DNA of 64,000 nucleotides from Rhodopseudomonas palustris (GTDB lineage: Bacteria > Pseudomonadota > Alphaproteobacteria > Rhizobiales > Xanthobacteraceae), in assembly GCF_003591005.1 (NCBI RefSeq), contig NZ_QYYD01000002.1, positions 248,001-312,000 of the forward strand, read 5' to 3'. A program made the translations under genes and the position numbers. Under the pieces are notes generated by a model. The model searched no databases. It saw nothing but the letters and a program-made list of their open reading frames with translations, and was not told the origin of the DNA. Within the stretch, counting starts at the first letter, position 1; each line of letters begins with the position of its first letter. Below, in pieces: positions 63,001-64,000 of this stretch.

Positions 63001-64000
63001 ATGACCTCGCTCGCGAAGATCGCTATTCATCACTCGACGTGCCCGCATGATTGTCCCTCGGCCTGCGCCCTCGATGTCGAAGTGATCGACGGGTCGACCA
63101 TCGGTCGGCTGCGCGGCTCAAAGCAGCAGACCTACACGGCGGGGGTCATTTGCGCCAAGGTCGCGCGCTACGCCGAGCGGATCCACCATCCGGATCGCCT
63201 CACTCATCCCCTGCGCCGGTCCGGTCCGAAGGGCTCGGGCCAGTTTGTCCGCATCGGTTGGGACGAGGCGCTGGATGAGATCGCGGCCCGTTTCAACGCG
63301 GCCGAAGCTGAATTCGGCGCGGAAGCCGTTTGGCCGTATTACTACGCCGGCACCATGGGGCTGGTGATGCGGGACGGCATCAACCGGCTCGCCAACGCCA
63401 AGAAGTACTCCCGCTTCTATTCGACGATCTGCTCCAACATCGCCTGGTCGGGCTATGCGGCCGGTACAGGCAAGGTTGCCGGCGTCGATCCGCGGGAGAT
63501 GGCAAAATCCGATCTGATCGTGATCTGGGGTACCAACCCGGTGTCGACCCAGGTCAACGTGATGACGCATGCCGCCCGAGCCCGCAAGGAGCGCGGCGCG
63601 CGGATCGCGGCCGTCGACATCTACGACAACGAAACGATGAAGCAGGCTGATATCCGGATCATCCTGCGGCCGGGCACCGACGGCGCCTTCGCCTGCGGCG
63701 TCATGCACGTGTTGTTTCGCGACGGCTACGCCGATCGCGCTTATCTCGATCGTTACACCGACTGCCCGGCCGAGCTCGAGGCGCACCTTGCGACCCGCAC
63801 GCCGCAGTGGGCGTCCGACATCTGCGGTGTGCCGGTGCCGGAGATCGAAGCCTTCGCGCGCGCCGTCGGCGAGACCCAGCGCAGCTTCTTTCGGCTCGGC
63901 TATGGCTTCACCCGCAGTCGCAACGGCGCGGCTCAGATGCACGCGGCATTGTGTATCCCCGCAGTGACGGGCGCCTGGCAGCACGAGGGCGGCGGCGCTT
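63001..64000 (+). CDS. Molybdopterin oxidoreductase, N-terminal part (continues past window)
   Basis: The frame is open to the right edge and shows the first 333 residues of a DMSO-reductase-family enzyme. The N-terminal [4Fe-4S] motif is CPHDCPSAC with the fourth Cys in AGVICAKVAR (about residue 49). HPDRLTHPLRRSGPKGSGQFVRIGWDEALDEIAARF and SDLIVIWGTNPVSTQVNVM (molybdopterin guanine dinucleotide contacts) follow. No twin-arginine signal is seen, so it is probably cytoplasmic. The substrate cannot be told from this part. ATG 63001 was chosen; an in-frame ATG at 62941 is possible. Confidence 0.88.
   Translation, partial: MTSLAKIAIHHSTCPHDCPSACALDVEVIDGSTIGRLRGSKQQTYTAGVICAKVARYAERIHHPDRLTHPLRRSGPKGSGQFVRIGWDEALDEIAARFNAAEAEFGAEAVWPYYYAGTMGLVMRDGINRLANAKKYSRFYSTICSNIAWSGYAAGTGKVAGVDPREMAKSDLIVIWGTNPVSTQVNVMTHAARARKERGARIAAVDIYDNETMKQADIRIILRPGTDGAFACGVMHVLFRDGYADRAYLDRYTDCPAELEAHLATRTPQWASDICGVPVPEIEAFARAVGETQRSFFRLGYGFTRSRNGAAQMHAALCIPAVTGAWQHEGGGA

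Overview
The window is chromosomal DNA from a purple non-sulfur alphaproteobacterium of the Bradyrhizobiaceae, most probably Rhodopseudomonas palustris or a close relative. The reasons are the high GC content, the co-occurrence of fixL-fixJ-fixK with an AadR-type Fnr regulator, a second E. coli-style complex I operon with fused nuoCD, the ispH-thrB-rnhA operon, and many intergenic palindromic elements of the kind scattered through Rhodopseudomonas/Bradyrhizobium genomes. No rRNA, tRNA, insertion sequence, prophage or CRISPR array was seen.

Layout. 1-1.1 kb: the end of a CHAD protein and a small membrane protein, both on the minus strand. 1.3-8.2 kb: a plus-strand cluster of two 2-oxoacid:ferredoxin oxidoreductases (iorA, iorB fused to a ferredoxin, korA, korB, korC) and a phenylacetate-CoA ligase. 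8.3-11.5 kb: a convergent beta-oxidation set (two acyl-CoA dehydrogenases and an enoyl-CoA hydratase). 12-14.2 kb: exbB-exbD-tonB. 14.2-17.5 kb: an accessory patch with a frameshifted PIN toxin and its intact antitoxin, a compositionally foreign ORF, a large candidate structured RNA with its own promoter, a small cysteine-containing protein and many palindromes. 17.5-27.3 kb: housekeeping genes (trcR-like, ispH-thrB-rnhA, peroxiredoxin, fadD, D,D-carboxypeptidase, ndvA). 27.6-41.9 kb: a 13-gene nuo operon in which almost every gene overlaps the next. 42-43.8 kb: a small hypothetical gene and metY. 44-47.6 kb: fixK, a receiver-only regulator, fixJ and fixL. 47.7-58 kb: CBS and universal stress proteins, PHA synthase, a kinase-like fusion, and a Pat-like CoA ligase/acetyltransferase. 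58-61.2 kb: an MCE/Mla-type lipid transporter. 61.2-64 kb: a cytochrome c, aadR, a small hypothetical gene and the start of a molybdopterin oxidoreductase.

How it fits together. Much of the window looks like a low-oxygen island. FixL (heme PAS kinase) and FixJ should switch on fixK when oxygen falls, and AadR senses anoxia through an Fe-S cluster. I found TTGA-N6-TCAA-type FixK/Fnr boxes upstream of iorA, nuoA, the receiver-only regulator, the CBS and kinase-like genes, the Mla operon and its divergent neighbour, and cytochrome c/aadR. A weaker one lies between two universal stress protein genes. Oxygen-labile ferredoxin oxidoreductases, an alternative complex I (able to run in reverse in phototrophs), stress proteins and a lipid transporter would then be co-induced.

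The most interesting unexplained item is a roughly 400-nt highly structured element at 16.29-16.70 kb. It has a near-consensus sigma70 promoter, a long-range closing helix and a 19-bp helix whose two imperfect pairs are G-U wobbles only in the plus-strand RNA. All calls were made by eye, without database searches.
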